Assembly: GCF_040675875.1 (NCBI RefSeq)
Contig: NZ_JBEGII010000001.1
Location: 3,534,001-3,598,000 of the forward strand
Source of the DNA: Microbacterium sp. LWO12-1.2
GTDB taxonomy: Bacteria; Actinomycetota; Actinomycetes; Actinomycetales; Microbacteriaceae
Direction of reading: 5' to 3'
Length of the DNA: 64,000 bases
Under the pieces are notes generated by a model. The model saw only the letters and a program-made list of their open reading frames with translations. It was not told where the DNA came from and searched no databases. The translations under genes and the position numbers were made by a program. Numbering within the stretch: the stretch's first letter is position 1; each line of letters opens with the position of its first letter. This document shows, one piece after another, positions 7,842 through 15,916 of this stretch.

Positions 7842-10369
7842 GCGTCAACCCAAACGACCCAACCGTTCCGAAACGCGTTTACGCAGTCACTGCCGACGGC
7901 GGGCGCGACGTCAAGTGGACCCGCGATGTGAACGGCACCATCATCACGGGAACTGGGCGCATCAAGGTCGGCGACACAACCCTCGGTGAGGGCAAGCAGC
8001 GAGTCAAGCAGTGGGCCGGAACCATGTTCCCCGGGCTCGCCGGCGTGGACATCCTGCTCGATGAACTCGCGGACAAGCCCGACGGAACCTACTTCCGCGA
8101 CCTTCAAGTCCACAAGGTCCTCACGGACGCGGGCGTTCGTCGTGACCAGGAATGGTTCGAGTGCACCATCGACGAGGTGCGCGCGGCCATCGTCGCTGTC
8201 CGTCAGGGGCGGTCGTATGACGTGAAGCGCGTGCTGGACTTCGGTCTCCGCCCGGAGCAGCAGGATGCGGTGGACATCACGGCCGGCTATTTCCGTGAGC
8301 ACGCCGCCGAAAGCGGCGCGTCCCACTTCCTGTGGAACGCGAAGATGCGGTTCGGGAAGACTTTCACGACCTACAAGCTCGCCGCCGACATGGACTGGTC
8401 ACGAGTGCTCGTGCTCACCTACAAGCCGGCTGTGCAGTCGGCGTGGAAAGATGACCTCGCCTCCCATGTCGACTTCGTCGACTGGGAGTTCATCGACCGG
8501 AGCGTTGACAGCGACGATGCTGACAACATCGCTTCGGGCACAGACCCGTTCGTGTGGTTCGCGTCTTTTCAGGACCTCAAGGGAAAGACGACTGACGGGC
8601 GCATCAAGAAGCACAACGAGACGATTCATCTCGTGGACTGGGATGCCATCGTCATCGACGAGTACCACTTCGGCGCGTGGCGGCAGACAGCGCGCGACCT
8701 CTACGACCCGACCGAGAAAGCGCTGGCCGAAGAGGAAGCGCCCGAGGACGACATCGTCGAGCATGACTTCGGTCTGAAAGCCAAGCACTATCTGTACCTC
8801 TCAGGTACACCATTTCGCGCCATCACCAACGGCGAGTTCACCGAAGACCAGGTCTTCAACTGGACGTACATCGACGAGCAGCGGGAGAAGGAGGGGTGGG
8901 ACAACCCTGAGCTGGAGAACCCCTACCTGGACCTGCCGCGGATGGAGATGTACACCTATCGGATGGGTGCTGCCGCAGAAGCGTGGGCGGACGACGGCGA
9001 GTTCAATGGCTTCTCCCTGAACGAGTACTTCCGCGCTGGCAAGGCTGATGGCGGCGGCAAGAACGATTACGAGTTCAAAGACAAGGACCGGGTACTCGAG
9101 TTCCTTGAGATGCTCCGCGGCAAACTGTCCGACCAGCAGAAGACCCACATCATCGCCGGGCAGAAGCCGCCCTTCCCGTATGAGTCCGCCCGATTCTCCG
9201 CCGGCATCCGCCACACCGTCTGGTACATGGACGATGTCGCTGCCTGCTACGCGATGAAGGACCTCCTGGAGACGTCTCCGTACTTCAAGGACTACGTCAT
9301 CCACGTCGCCGCGGGCACTCGTGCCGGCCAGGGAGCCAAGGCGAAGAAGCCCGTCGAAGATGCCATAGCGAAAGCGGAGCGCGACGGCAAGGCCGGTTCC
9401 ATCACCCTCTCGTGCGGGAAACTCATGACCGGTGTGACAATCAAGCAGTGGTCCGCCATCTTCATGCTCCGAAGCCTCAAGAGTCCCGAGTCGTACTTCC
9501 AGGCTGCGTTCCGCGTGCAGTCCCCGTGGGTCGTCACTCGCGCGGGCGAGCCGCGCGAGGTCGTGAAGCCGACCTGCTACGTCTTCGAGTTCGACCCGAA
9601 TCGGGCGCTCAGCCTGCTCGCTGAGTACGGCACGAAACTCGCCAACAGCGAGAAAGACGTGCCAGAGAAGGTGCTCGGCGAGCTCATCAACTACCTCCCG
9701 ATTTTCGCGTTCGACGGCGCCCGGATGGACCCACTCGACGCGACCGAGGTACTCAACTGGGCATCCGCTGGCATCGGAGCGACCGCACTGGCGCAGCGCT
9801 GGAACTCGCCGCTTCTGGTCGATGTCAACGACACGACACTGCAGAAGCTCCTCGACAGCCCTGACCTCCTCGCGTCGCTGGAGCAGATCGAGGACTTCCG
9901 CAACCTGGCCACGGATGTCAGCAAGGTCATTACCGCCAACAAGAAGCTCAAGGCCACTAAGCGAGAGAAGGGCGAGAAGGGACAGCCGCTCGACGACGAC
10001 GATAAGAAGGTGGCGAAGGAGAACGCGAACAAGCGCAAGGAGATTCGCGAGAAGCTGCAAAAGTTCATCGCCCGCGTCCCGGTCTTCATGTATTTGACGG
10101 ACCATCGCGAAAGCGCGCTCGTGGACGTCATCACGTCCCTCGACCCGGTGTTGTTCGAGCGGGTCACCGGCCTCACAATCGCTGACTTCGAGATGCTCGC
10201 CAACATCGGGGTGTTCAACGCCCAGCACATGAACTTCGCCATCCACCAGTTCCGCCAGTTCGAAAACGCCAGCCTCCGCTATGCCGACGAAGACCCAACG
10301 CCGGCACTGCCGGGGCGTATCGGCGTTTGGGACACTGTCGTTGATTCGGTGGGCGAGAGCTCGCCATGA
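7838..10369 (+). CDS. GIY-YIG (T5orf172-like) nuclease fused to SF2 helicase, restriction subunit
   Basis: The 843-residue product starts with a GIY-YIG domain of the T5orf172/MUG113 type: VYAV at 14-17, GRIKVGDTTLGEGKQRVKQ at 40-58, then YFRDLQVHKVLTDAG with His 92 and EWFE at 105-108. An SF2 helicase follows, with motif I MRFGKT (170-175), motif II DEYH (274-277) and motif III SGTPF near 320. Lysine-rich coiled sequence lies near 690-735. It starts at GTG overlapping the methylase stop (GTGA). The architecture suggests ATP-dependent translocation linked to GIY-YIG cleavage, with the two upstream methylases giving self-protection. Roles of individual subunits are inferred from domains and operon structure. 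Confidence 0.88.
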   Translation: MSVNPNDPTVPKRVYAVTADGGRDVKWTRDVNGTIITGTGRIKVGDTTLGEGKQRVKQWAGTMFPGLAGVDILLDELADKPDGTYFRDLQVHKVLTDAGVRRDQEWFECTIDEVRAAIVAVRQGRSYDVKRVLDFGLRPEQQDAVDITAGYFREHAAESGASHFLWNAKMRFGKTFTTYKLAADMDWSRVLVLTYKPAVQSAWKDDLASHVDFVDWEFIDRSVDSDDADNIASGTDPFVWFASFQDLKGKTTDGRIKKHNETIHLVDWDAIVIDEYHFGAWRQTARDLYDPTEKALAEEEAPEDDIVEHDFGLKAKHYLYLSGTPFRAITNGEFTEDQVFNWTYIDEQREKEGWDNPELENPYLDLPRMEMYTYRMGAAAEAWADDGEFNGFSLNEYFRAGKADGGGKNDYEFKDKDRVLEFLEMLRGKLSDQQKTHIIAGQKPPFPYESARFSAGIRHTVWYMDDVAACYAMKDLLETSPYFKDYVIHVAAGTRAGQGAKAKKPVEDAIAKAERDGKAGSITLSCGKLMTGVTIKQWSAIFMLRSLKSPESYFQAAFRVQSPWVVTRAGEPREVVKPTCYVFEFDPNRALSLLAEYGTKLANSEKDVPEKVLGELINYLPIFAFDGARMDPLDATEVLNWASAGIGATALAQRWNSPLLVDVNDTTLQKLLDSPDLLASLEQIEDFRNLATDVSKVITANKKLKATKREKGEKGQPLDDDDKKVAKENANKRKEIREKLQKFIARVPVFMYLTDHRESALVDVITSLDPVLFERVTGLTIADFEMLANIGVFNAQHMNFAIHQFRQFENASLRYADEDPTPALPGRIGVWDTVVDSVGESSP

Positions 10370-10660
10370 CGCCGGATGAGTACGCGGGACATCCGCTGTG
10401 GGCCGATGGACCGTGTCGAAGAACTGCTCCCGCCGATTGACGAACTCGGAGACATCGAGGCCTCACGTCGACTGGACGAGGTGCGAGAACTGTTCGGGCT
10501 GACCAAAGAATTCCGTGACACCGCGGAACGGCTCGTTCGCCACGCCCTGCCCCACGCTTCGCGGCTCTTGCTCGAGTGCATGTCGGTGATGTCGCCGACG
10601 AGCCGGGATCGGAACGGTGTCGCGAGGCCGACCGACTCGCGGACGCTACCCCTGGTCGTC
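10366..10660 (+). pseudogene. Shattered small fourth ORF of the restriction operon
   Basis: An ATG overlaps the helicase stop (ATGA) and opens as MTPDEYAGHPLWADGP, but this frame stops at about 10440. The +1 frame continues plausibly as VEELLPPIDELGDIEASRRL through FRDTAERLVRHALPHA. The original frame then resumes as ARVHVGDVADEPGSERCREADRLADATPGR. The pieces read as one helical protein of roughly 95-100 residues broken by two compensating frameshifts near 10411 and 10560. It may be an accessory subunit lost by mutation, or the breaks may be sequencing errors. I do not recognise the family. Confidence 0.5.
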
Positions 10661-12697
10661 AGGTACGGAGTTCTGGAACTCCGTACGCACGTCCATCAGC
10701 CTTCGGCCGCCCGGCGACTGCCCAGAAGTACCAGCCGTTCGTTGAGAGTTTTCGCGGCGCTCGTCCAGCTGCCGAGGGGGATGCATAGCGCTTGCCGTCT
10801 AGCTGGATCGATCCATCGGGGTTCAGCCTCGATTCTTTGCCTCTGAAGTCGCGGTGGGTCGCCACAAGCTTGTCTCCCGCGGAGACGAGGCCAGCGCCGA
10901 TGAGATGCTTCAGTTCGACCCAGTCGCCTACTTTGGTCTGCGGGTCGACGACCTTTCCATGATGGCCCGCAGGCACGGGCCAGACCTGAAGTACGGCTTC
11001 GATCAACGCGACGGTCCGCTCATCGATGAGCTCTTCGTCCCACTCCTGCCCCTCGGTCCGCTTGGCCACGCGCCCCGTCAGCGTGATCGTGTTGTGGTCC
11101 TGCAACGCAGATCGCTTCGCGCGCCATGGACCGTTCGCCACCTTGGAGTTGAGTGACGTGGTCAGCAGCGTCAAGTTGCTCAGACGATGGACGTGCGCCT
11201 GGCGTACGTCTGCCTCTTCGGGACTCTCGACGGGCCAGTTCTCCTTCCAGCTTCGAGGAAGAAGATGCTCGATCGGATAGCCCTTGCGCTCGATCTGAGG
11301 CTGTCCCGTCTCCGCGCGAAAGTGGTCTTCAACGGCCTCAAGAACCATACGCAGCCGGCCGCGTGGGTACCGTGAGTACGCAGCCTCGGTCGCCAGAGTC
11401 TGCCTGAGTTCCTCGTCGCCGGGCCAGTAGGTGCTGGTGACATTGAGCCGGCGAAGTGGCTCGCCACTCGCGCAGGTAGATCGCTGGCGGACGCCATCGA
11501 GTTTCCCGCGATCACGTCCGCCACGATGCGGACGAGATCGCTACCCGTGAGTCGAAGAAGCTGGCGGCGCACGACCCAGTTCTCGGCGGCCTGGATGATG
11601 TCGCTGATGGCCGTGGGGGCGATGTCTTTATGGCCAGATCAGGAGCGGTTTGAGCACCTCCACCCAGCCGGCCTGCATCCGGTAGACCGCCATCTCGACG
11701 GGACTGAGGCTTCCACCAGGCCGATTGCTGCGGGAAGGAGACCGGCCGTCTTCCGGCCTGTATCCAGTTCGACGTATGACTTGAAGCGGTTGAATGTCGA
11801 CTGCGGACTCACCTCCTCGCCAGTTCGCGCAACGAGCCACTGATTGAGGAACAGAGAACTGCGGCTGACGAAGTTTCGTCCAACGCTGACGTCCTTCGTC
11901 CAGAACTTCGTCTCGAACGGCCAGTCGTCGCGGTACGCCTTCGCCGTGTCACTGCCCTCGGACTCGAGGCACTGGAAAACGAAGTTGCGCACGAGATCCG
12001 CGGCAGTGAGCGGGGTTCCGCGAGCGTTCAGCGTTTCAAAGATCTTCTGAGAGTTCTCTGATGCTTCTAGTTCGATCGAGACCAGCTGGAGGCCCTCGTG
12101 CAGAACGCTGGTGAGCTCCTTAGCCTTCGCAATGTAATCCTCGGAGGTCGTATCGCCGAGCCACTGCTCGACAACGGTCGAGAAGTAGGCGTGTGCTGCC
12201 ACGATCTGCGAGTCTGCGGTGCTCAGATCCGCATGATCGAGGGCGGTTCGGCGGACATCACTTCGTTGAACGCGTCGCGGTCCTTGTTGAGATGTCGGAG
12301 CTTGAGGGGGTTTTCACCGTCCTCGATGAAATCGTCGGCGTTGTGTGTCAGACGCTCAAGTCGTCCCGAGAGCTTCGTTTGACCTGTTTCCGCCAAAAGG
12401 GCGCAGGCGGCATCGGCGAGGAGCTGCAATGTCGTCAGGCGCTGCTGGCCATCGATGACGCTCCACGTCGTGAGCTTCTTGCTCTGGGCTTCGTGTGCGT
12501 GGATCACGACCGCACCCAGGAAGTGTGTCGCGTTCATATAGGCTCGGCGATCCGAAGCTCGGTGACGCGACGGATATCGTTCCAGAGTGGCTCCCATTAC
12601 TCGTCTTCCTTCCAACGTAAGGACGCTGAGACAGTGGAATCACTAAGTTCTGGGGCAAGTTGAACAGCTGCAGCGGTGTCCGCTTGAAAGTCTCCAT
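10659..12697 (-). pseudogene. Frameshifted GmrSD-like (DUF262/DUF1524) gene with RAMA domain
   Basis: Pieces in three frames assemble into one DUF262 protein. The start is METFKRTPLQLFNLPQN at 12697. Then come WSVIDGQQRLTTLQLL, FETLNARGTPLTAADLVRNF, and in the last 690 bp IEHLLPRSWKENW (DUF1524 region). The C-terminal RAMA-type domain reads LKHLIGAGLVSAGDKL, then YASPSAAGR and NGWYFWAV. At least five breaks are visible: a TAA and frameshift near 12600-12570, a shift near 12240, and others near 11680, 11430 and 11349. An active product is very unlikely unless the assembly is wrong. RAMA domains are associated with restriction and DNA-modification recognition, so this was probably a second modification-dependent restriction enzyme. 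Confidence 0.85.
10661..10684. terminator. Hairpin between convergent restriction operon and GmrSD pseudogene
   Basis: A perfect 10-bp stem (GTACGGAGTT / AACTCCGTAC) with a CTGG loop lies at the meeting point of two convergent transcripts. It overlaps the last codons of the minus-strand gene. There is no clear T-run, as is usual in high-GC actinobacteria. It probably terminates transcription in both directions. Confidence 0.6.
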
Positions 12698-12759
12698 GTA
12701 GCTGATTGTTCCGTGTCGTGCGGATCGATTCTCCAGAGGCGCGCCTCGTGGTCGGCCAG

Positions 12760-13125
12760 CTACCCGGCCCACATGAAGATCAGGTGCGTGAATGTCGTGA
12801 TCAGCGCGAAGATCGCCGCGTCGAGCGCGAGGAACTTGCCGAGATAGTCATAGCTGGCCTTCGTCGCCAGTCGCACAGCTGCTTCGTGGTCCCGGCGGGC
12901 CCTTTCTTGCCGCGACCATTCGTTGTCTTCAGGTGTCTTCTCCTCGGAGGGCGTCTTCTCCGGCCAATCCCCATCGCGATGGCTGGCGATCCGGAAGAAG
13001 CTGGCGAATAGAGCGAGCAGACCGGCGCCGAAGCCCAGCCACAGCAGAAGCTCATCCTGAGTGCGCGGGCGGGAGGACCCGATGGTGAGAACCCCCACGA
13101 TCATCATTGAGATGACACCGATCAA
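12760..13125 (-). CDS. Small membrane protein of unknown function in the defence island
   Basis: The 121-residue product has two hydrophobic helices at the N-terminus (VISMMIVGVLTIGSS and LLWLGFGAGLLALFASFF), a charged cytoplasmic-looking middle (WPEKTPSEEKTPEDNEWSRQERARRDHE) and a third helix at the C-terminus (FALITTFTHLIFMWAG). I do not recognise the family. The start is uncertain: TTG 13125 lacks a clear ribosome site, and the frame stays open upstream (EWSFGRFVYDHRLL) without ATG or GTG; ATG at 13107 is possible. It lies between the broken GmrSD gene and the HTH-GIY-YIG gene on the same strand. Confidence 0.65.
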   Translation of the reverse strand: MIGVISMMIVGVLTIGSSRPRTQDELLLWLGFGAGLLALFASFFRIASHRDGDWPEKTPSEEKTPEDNEWSRQERARRDHEAAVRLATKASYDYLGKFLALDAAIFALITTFTHLIFMWAG

Positions 13126-13206
13126 GAGGCGGTGGTCATAGACGAATCGACCGAAAGACCATTCGCCGTCGCTGGGAGCACTCCCACAGCGCAGGCTACT
13201 CGACCG

Positions 13207-14034
13207 TCAACCCTTCACGGACGCAGCCGTCGTCGCGATATCGCAGCAGAGCGTCCGCAGGCGCGAGAGCTCTGCCATCCGTCGCGGGTTTCCCTGCAGG
13301 TTCAACAGTGGTCCGTGGCGTCGGATGAGAGCGACCTCCGTGTCGTGGATCCCGGTAGCAAGGGGAATCCACGACACCTCCAGATTCGTGTTGATCCACG
13401 CGATGATCGCCCGTTCGTCGGCGGGATGAAAGGTGTAATTTCGCGAGTTGCGTTTGCCGATGAGCGATCCGGTCTCCGGGCGGTAGCCGAGCATCGCGCC
13501 GAGGCTGCGGAAGAAGGTTCCGTGCCCGCGAGCGCGCAGCTCCTGGTTGAGGAATCTGGTGCGCAAGCTGGTCTTCGCCTCGCCGATGTAGATGAGCCGG
13601 TCGTTCCGGCGGGCTGCTTCGGACCGGAATGGCTCCGGAAGGTGGCCGAACTCCCGAACGCGGATCGCATAGAGGCCCGGCGCGTCTGGAACGAGCGCAT
13701 CGACTCCCCCCGCGCCTCGAAAGCCCGCTTCGTTGAGCAGGGGTAGGTTGACCGGGGTCAAGTTCGGGACAGCATCCACGGGCATAGCTTGCTCGACCGC
13801 CGCCGTCGCGCAGGGAGCGTGAGCCCCAAGGGTGACGAGCCGGATGCGACCATCGTCCGTCGTGAAGAGACCCGGGTACTTGCGCGCCCGTGCGCTGATT
13901 TGGGACGCGGCAAGTGGCGCGCGATCGGCGCGCAGATACAAGTCGCGCGTATTGATGTGTTCGGCGATCTCCCCCGGTGTCAGCGGCTCGTCGCTGGTGC
14001 TGAGCACCTGTTCCATCGCGAGATGAAGGGTCAT
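13207..14034 (-). CDS. HARE-HTH and GIY-YIG nuclease domain protein
   Basis: Residues 1-70 of this 275-residue protein (MTLHLAMEQVLSTSDEPLTP ... GEIAEHINTRDLY ... RKYPGLFTTDDGRIRLV) match a HARE-HTH winged helix, a DNA-binding module known from RNA polymerase delta and restriction proteins. The second half has a GIY-YIG-type core (GLYAIRV, then RLIYIGEAKTSLRTRFLNQEL), with basic and acidic residues downstream (IIAWINTNLEVSW). I chose ATG 14034, with GGGAAG about nine bases upstream, over a TTG 24 bases earlier. In this island it is probably a DNA-cleaving defence protein; the substrate is unknown. Confidence 0.8.
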   Translation of the reverse strand: MTLHLAMEQVLSTSDEPLTPGEIAEHINTRDLYLRADRAPLAASQISARARKYPGLFTTDDGRIRLVTLGAHAPCATAAVEQAMPVDAVPNLTPVNLPLLNEAGFRGAGGVDALVPDAPGLYAIRVREFGHLPEPFRSEAARRNDRLIYIGEAKTSLRTRFLNQELRARGHGTFFRSLGAMLGYRPETGSLIGKRNSRNYTFHPADERAIIAWINTNLEVSWIPLATGIHDTEVALIRRHGPLLNLQGNPRRMAELSRLRTLCCDIATTAASVKG

Positions 14035-14193
14035 GAGGTGATCTTCCCATCCCCGCAAGCGGTGGCGAGACGAAAGCCGGCGTCACACCGGTCAGCTCGG
14101 AACGTCACCCAGCTCCGGCGTCTCGCAGTCGCAGAGCCGCACCATCGCCCGTGACATGGCTTCCGCCCGTGGCTGAGGTGTGTCGAGGACGTT

Positions 14194-15690
14194 CTACTCA
14201 AACCCACCCGTCAACCGCCCGCGCATCCGCGAACTGCTCTCATTCATCCCGACGATCTCCACCGTCTTACCGAGAGCGGCATATTTCGTCTCGATCGCAT
14301 CCAACGCGGCGACGGTCGACGCATCCCACACATGCGACCCCGACAGATCGATGACCACCCGCGACGGATCGTCCGAGTAAGAGAACAACGTCGTCAGGTC
14401 GTTGCTCGACGCGAAGAACAGCTCCCCGTCGACCACATAGCGCGCAACAGAACCAGAGACAGTCCGCGACACCGTCACGAAGTGCGCCACTCGCCGCACG
14501 AACAGCACCGACGCGACCAGCACCCCACCGACGACCCCGACCGCCAGGTTGTGCGTGATCAGCACCAGCACGACAGTCGCGACCATCACGAAGGTCTCGC
14601 TCTTCGGCATCCGCTTCAACGTCGACGGACGGATGCTGTGCCAGTCGAACGCCCCAATCGCGACCATGATCATCACGGCCACCAGCGCGGCCATGGGGAT
14701 CGTCCCGACGAAGTCGCCGAACACGACCACCAGCAGGAACAGGAACAGGCCGGCGCAGAAGGTCGAGATGCGGGTCCGCGCGCCCGAGGCCTTCACGTTG
14801 ATCATGGTCTGACCGATCACGGCGCAGCCACCCATGCCGCCGAAGATGCCCGACAGCACGTTCGACACTCCCTGCGCCCACGCCTCTCGGCTCTTGCGCG
14901 AGTGGGTGTCTGTGATCTCATCGACGAGCTTCGCGGTGAGCAGCGACTCCAGCAGCCCGACGACGGCGACTCCGAGCGCGAACGGAGCGATGATCGTGAA
15001 CGTCTCCCACGTGAACGGCACATCCGGCAAGAAGAGAGAGGGCAGGCTGCGCGGCAGCTCGCCCTGATCGCCGACGGTCGGCACGGTGATCGCGAACGTC
15101 AGCACGACGCCCGTCACGATCACGACCGACACCAGCGGCGCAGGAACGATCTTGGTGATCTTCGGCATCACGATCATCACGAGAATCCCCAGCGCCACCA
15201 GCGGATACACCAGCCACGGCACATCGATCAGCTGCGGGAACTGCGAGCTGAACACGAAGATCGCCAGCGCGTTCACGAACCCGACCATGACGCTGCGGGG
15301 GATGAACCGCATCAGCTTCGCGACGCCGACGACTCCGAGGATCACCTGGAAGATGCCAGCGAGGATGACGGTCGCGATGAAGTAGTCGAGCCCGTACATC
15401 GGCGCGACCGGGGCGATCACGAGCGCGACGGCTCCGGTCGCCGCGGTCACCATCGCCGGACGTCCGCCGAGGAACGCGATCGACACCGCCATGATGAACG
15501 ACGAGAACAGCCCCACCTTCGGGTCGACGCCCGCGATCACCGAGAACGCGATCGCCTCGGGGATCAGTGCGAGCCCGACGACGAGTCCGGCCAGCACCTC
15601 GCGCGTCAGCATCCGCGGGTTCTTCAGTGCCGTCAGCACAGAGGGATTCGCCCGATAGCGGGCACGATCATCGACCGTCGTCACAGACAT
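14194..15690 (-). CDS. SulP family inorganic anion transporter with STAS domain
   Basis: The 498-residue protein has the SulP arrangement: N-terminal LAGLVVGLALIPEAIAFSVIAGVDP, about 10-12 hydrophobic segments through residue ~390, and a C-terminal STAS domain (VVIDLSGSHVWDASTVAALDAI). SulP proteins move sulfate, bicarbonate or related anions across the cytoplasmic membrane; the sequence alone does not decide the substrate. The start MSVTTVDDRARY has GGAG six bases upstream; the frame extends upstream but that part is not conserved-looking. It is divergent from the Fic gene, with a 63-bp dyad in the gap. Confidence 0.9.
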   Translation of the reverse strand: MSVTTVDDRARYRANPSVLTALKNPRMLTREVLAGLVVGLALIPEAIAFSVIAGVDPKVGLFSSFIMAVSIAFLGGRPAMVTAATGAVALVIAPVAPMYGLDYFIATVILAGIFQVILGVVGVAKLMRFIPRSVMVGFVNALAIFVFSSQFPQLIDVPWLVYPLVALGILVMIVMPKITKIVPAPLVSVVIVTGVVLTFAITVPTVGDQGELPRSLPSLFLPDVPFTWETFTIIAPFALGVAVVGLLESLLTAKLVDEITDTHSRKSREAWAQGVSNVLSGIFGGMGGCAVIGQTMINVKASGARTRISTFCAGLFLFLLVVVFGDFVGTIPMAALVAVMIMVAIGAFDWHSIRPSTLKRMPKSETFVMVATVVLVLITHNLAVGVVGGVLVASVLFVRRVAHFVTVSRTVSGSVARYVVDGELFFASSNDLTTLFSYSDDPSRVVIDLSGSHVWDASTVAALDAIETKYAALGKTVEIVGMNESSSRMRGRLTGGFE

Positions 15691-15840
15691 GGATGCTCCA
15701 GGGGAAGGCGCCTCGAGAATGAGGCAGACGTTCCAGCGTAGAGCGGATGCCGGCGGGGTCTCGCCCCGGCCGATACCGCGAAGACGACGGGCGGAGGCGT
15801 ACATGACCGCGGAGGGCTCGCTCCGATCTGTGAAGAGATT

Positions 15841-15903
15841 TTGCACGTGAGATCAACGTGTAAAAATTAGACGCAATTCTTTACACATTATGTTCACGTG
15901 CAA
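15841..15903. promoter_or_regulatory. 63-bp bipartite inverted repeat upstream of the Fic gene
   Basis: The left arm reads TTGCACGTGA-N7-GTGTAAA (15841-15864) and the right arm reads TTTACAC-N7-TCACGTGCAA (15880-15903), separated by 15 bp. Both outer and inner blocks are perfectly complementary and the internal 7-bp gaps match in length but not in sequence. This looks like a strong operator for one or two dimers. It ends 13 bp before the preferred Fic start, so a regulator bound here would block the Fic promoter and possibly affect the divergent SulP gene. Confidence 0.75.
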
Positions 15904-15916
15904 CTATCCTTGGCAG

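Noticed and set aside
14332..15741. Open frame of 469 codons on the plus strand
   Set aside because: It is antisense to the SulP gene, consists of His, Arg, Asp and Gln runs and has no family pattern.
15691..15846. Upstream extension of the SulP protein (52 more residues)
   Set aside because: The extension has no hydrophobic or conserved character, while the internal ATG at 15690 has a good GGAG site.
15858..15886. BirA-type operator (GTGTAAA-N15-TTTACAC)
   Set aside because: Spacing resembles BirA sites but the half-site differs and no biotin gene is nearby; the pair is better explained as the inner part of the 63-bp Fic dyad.
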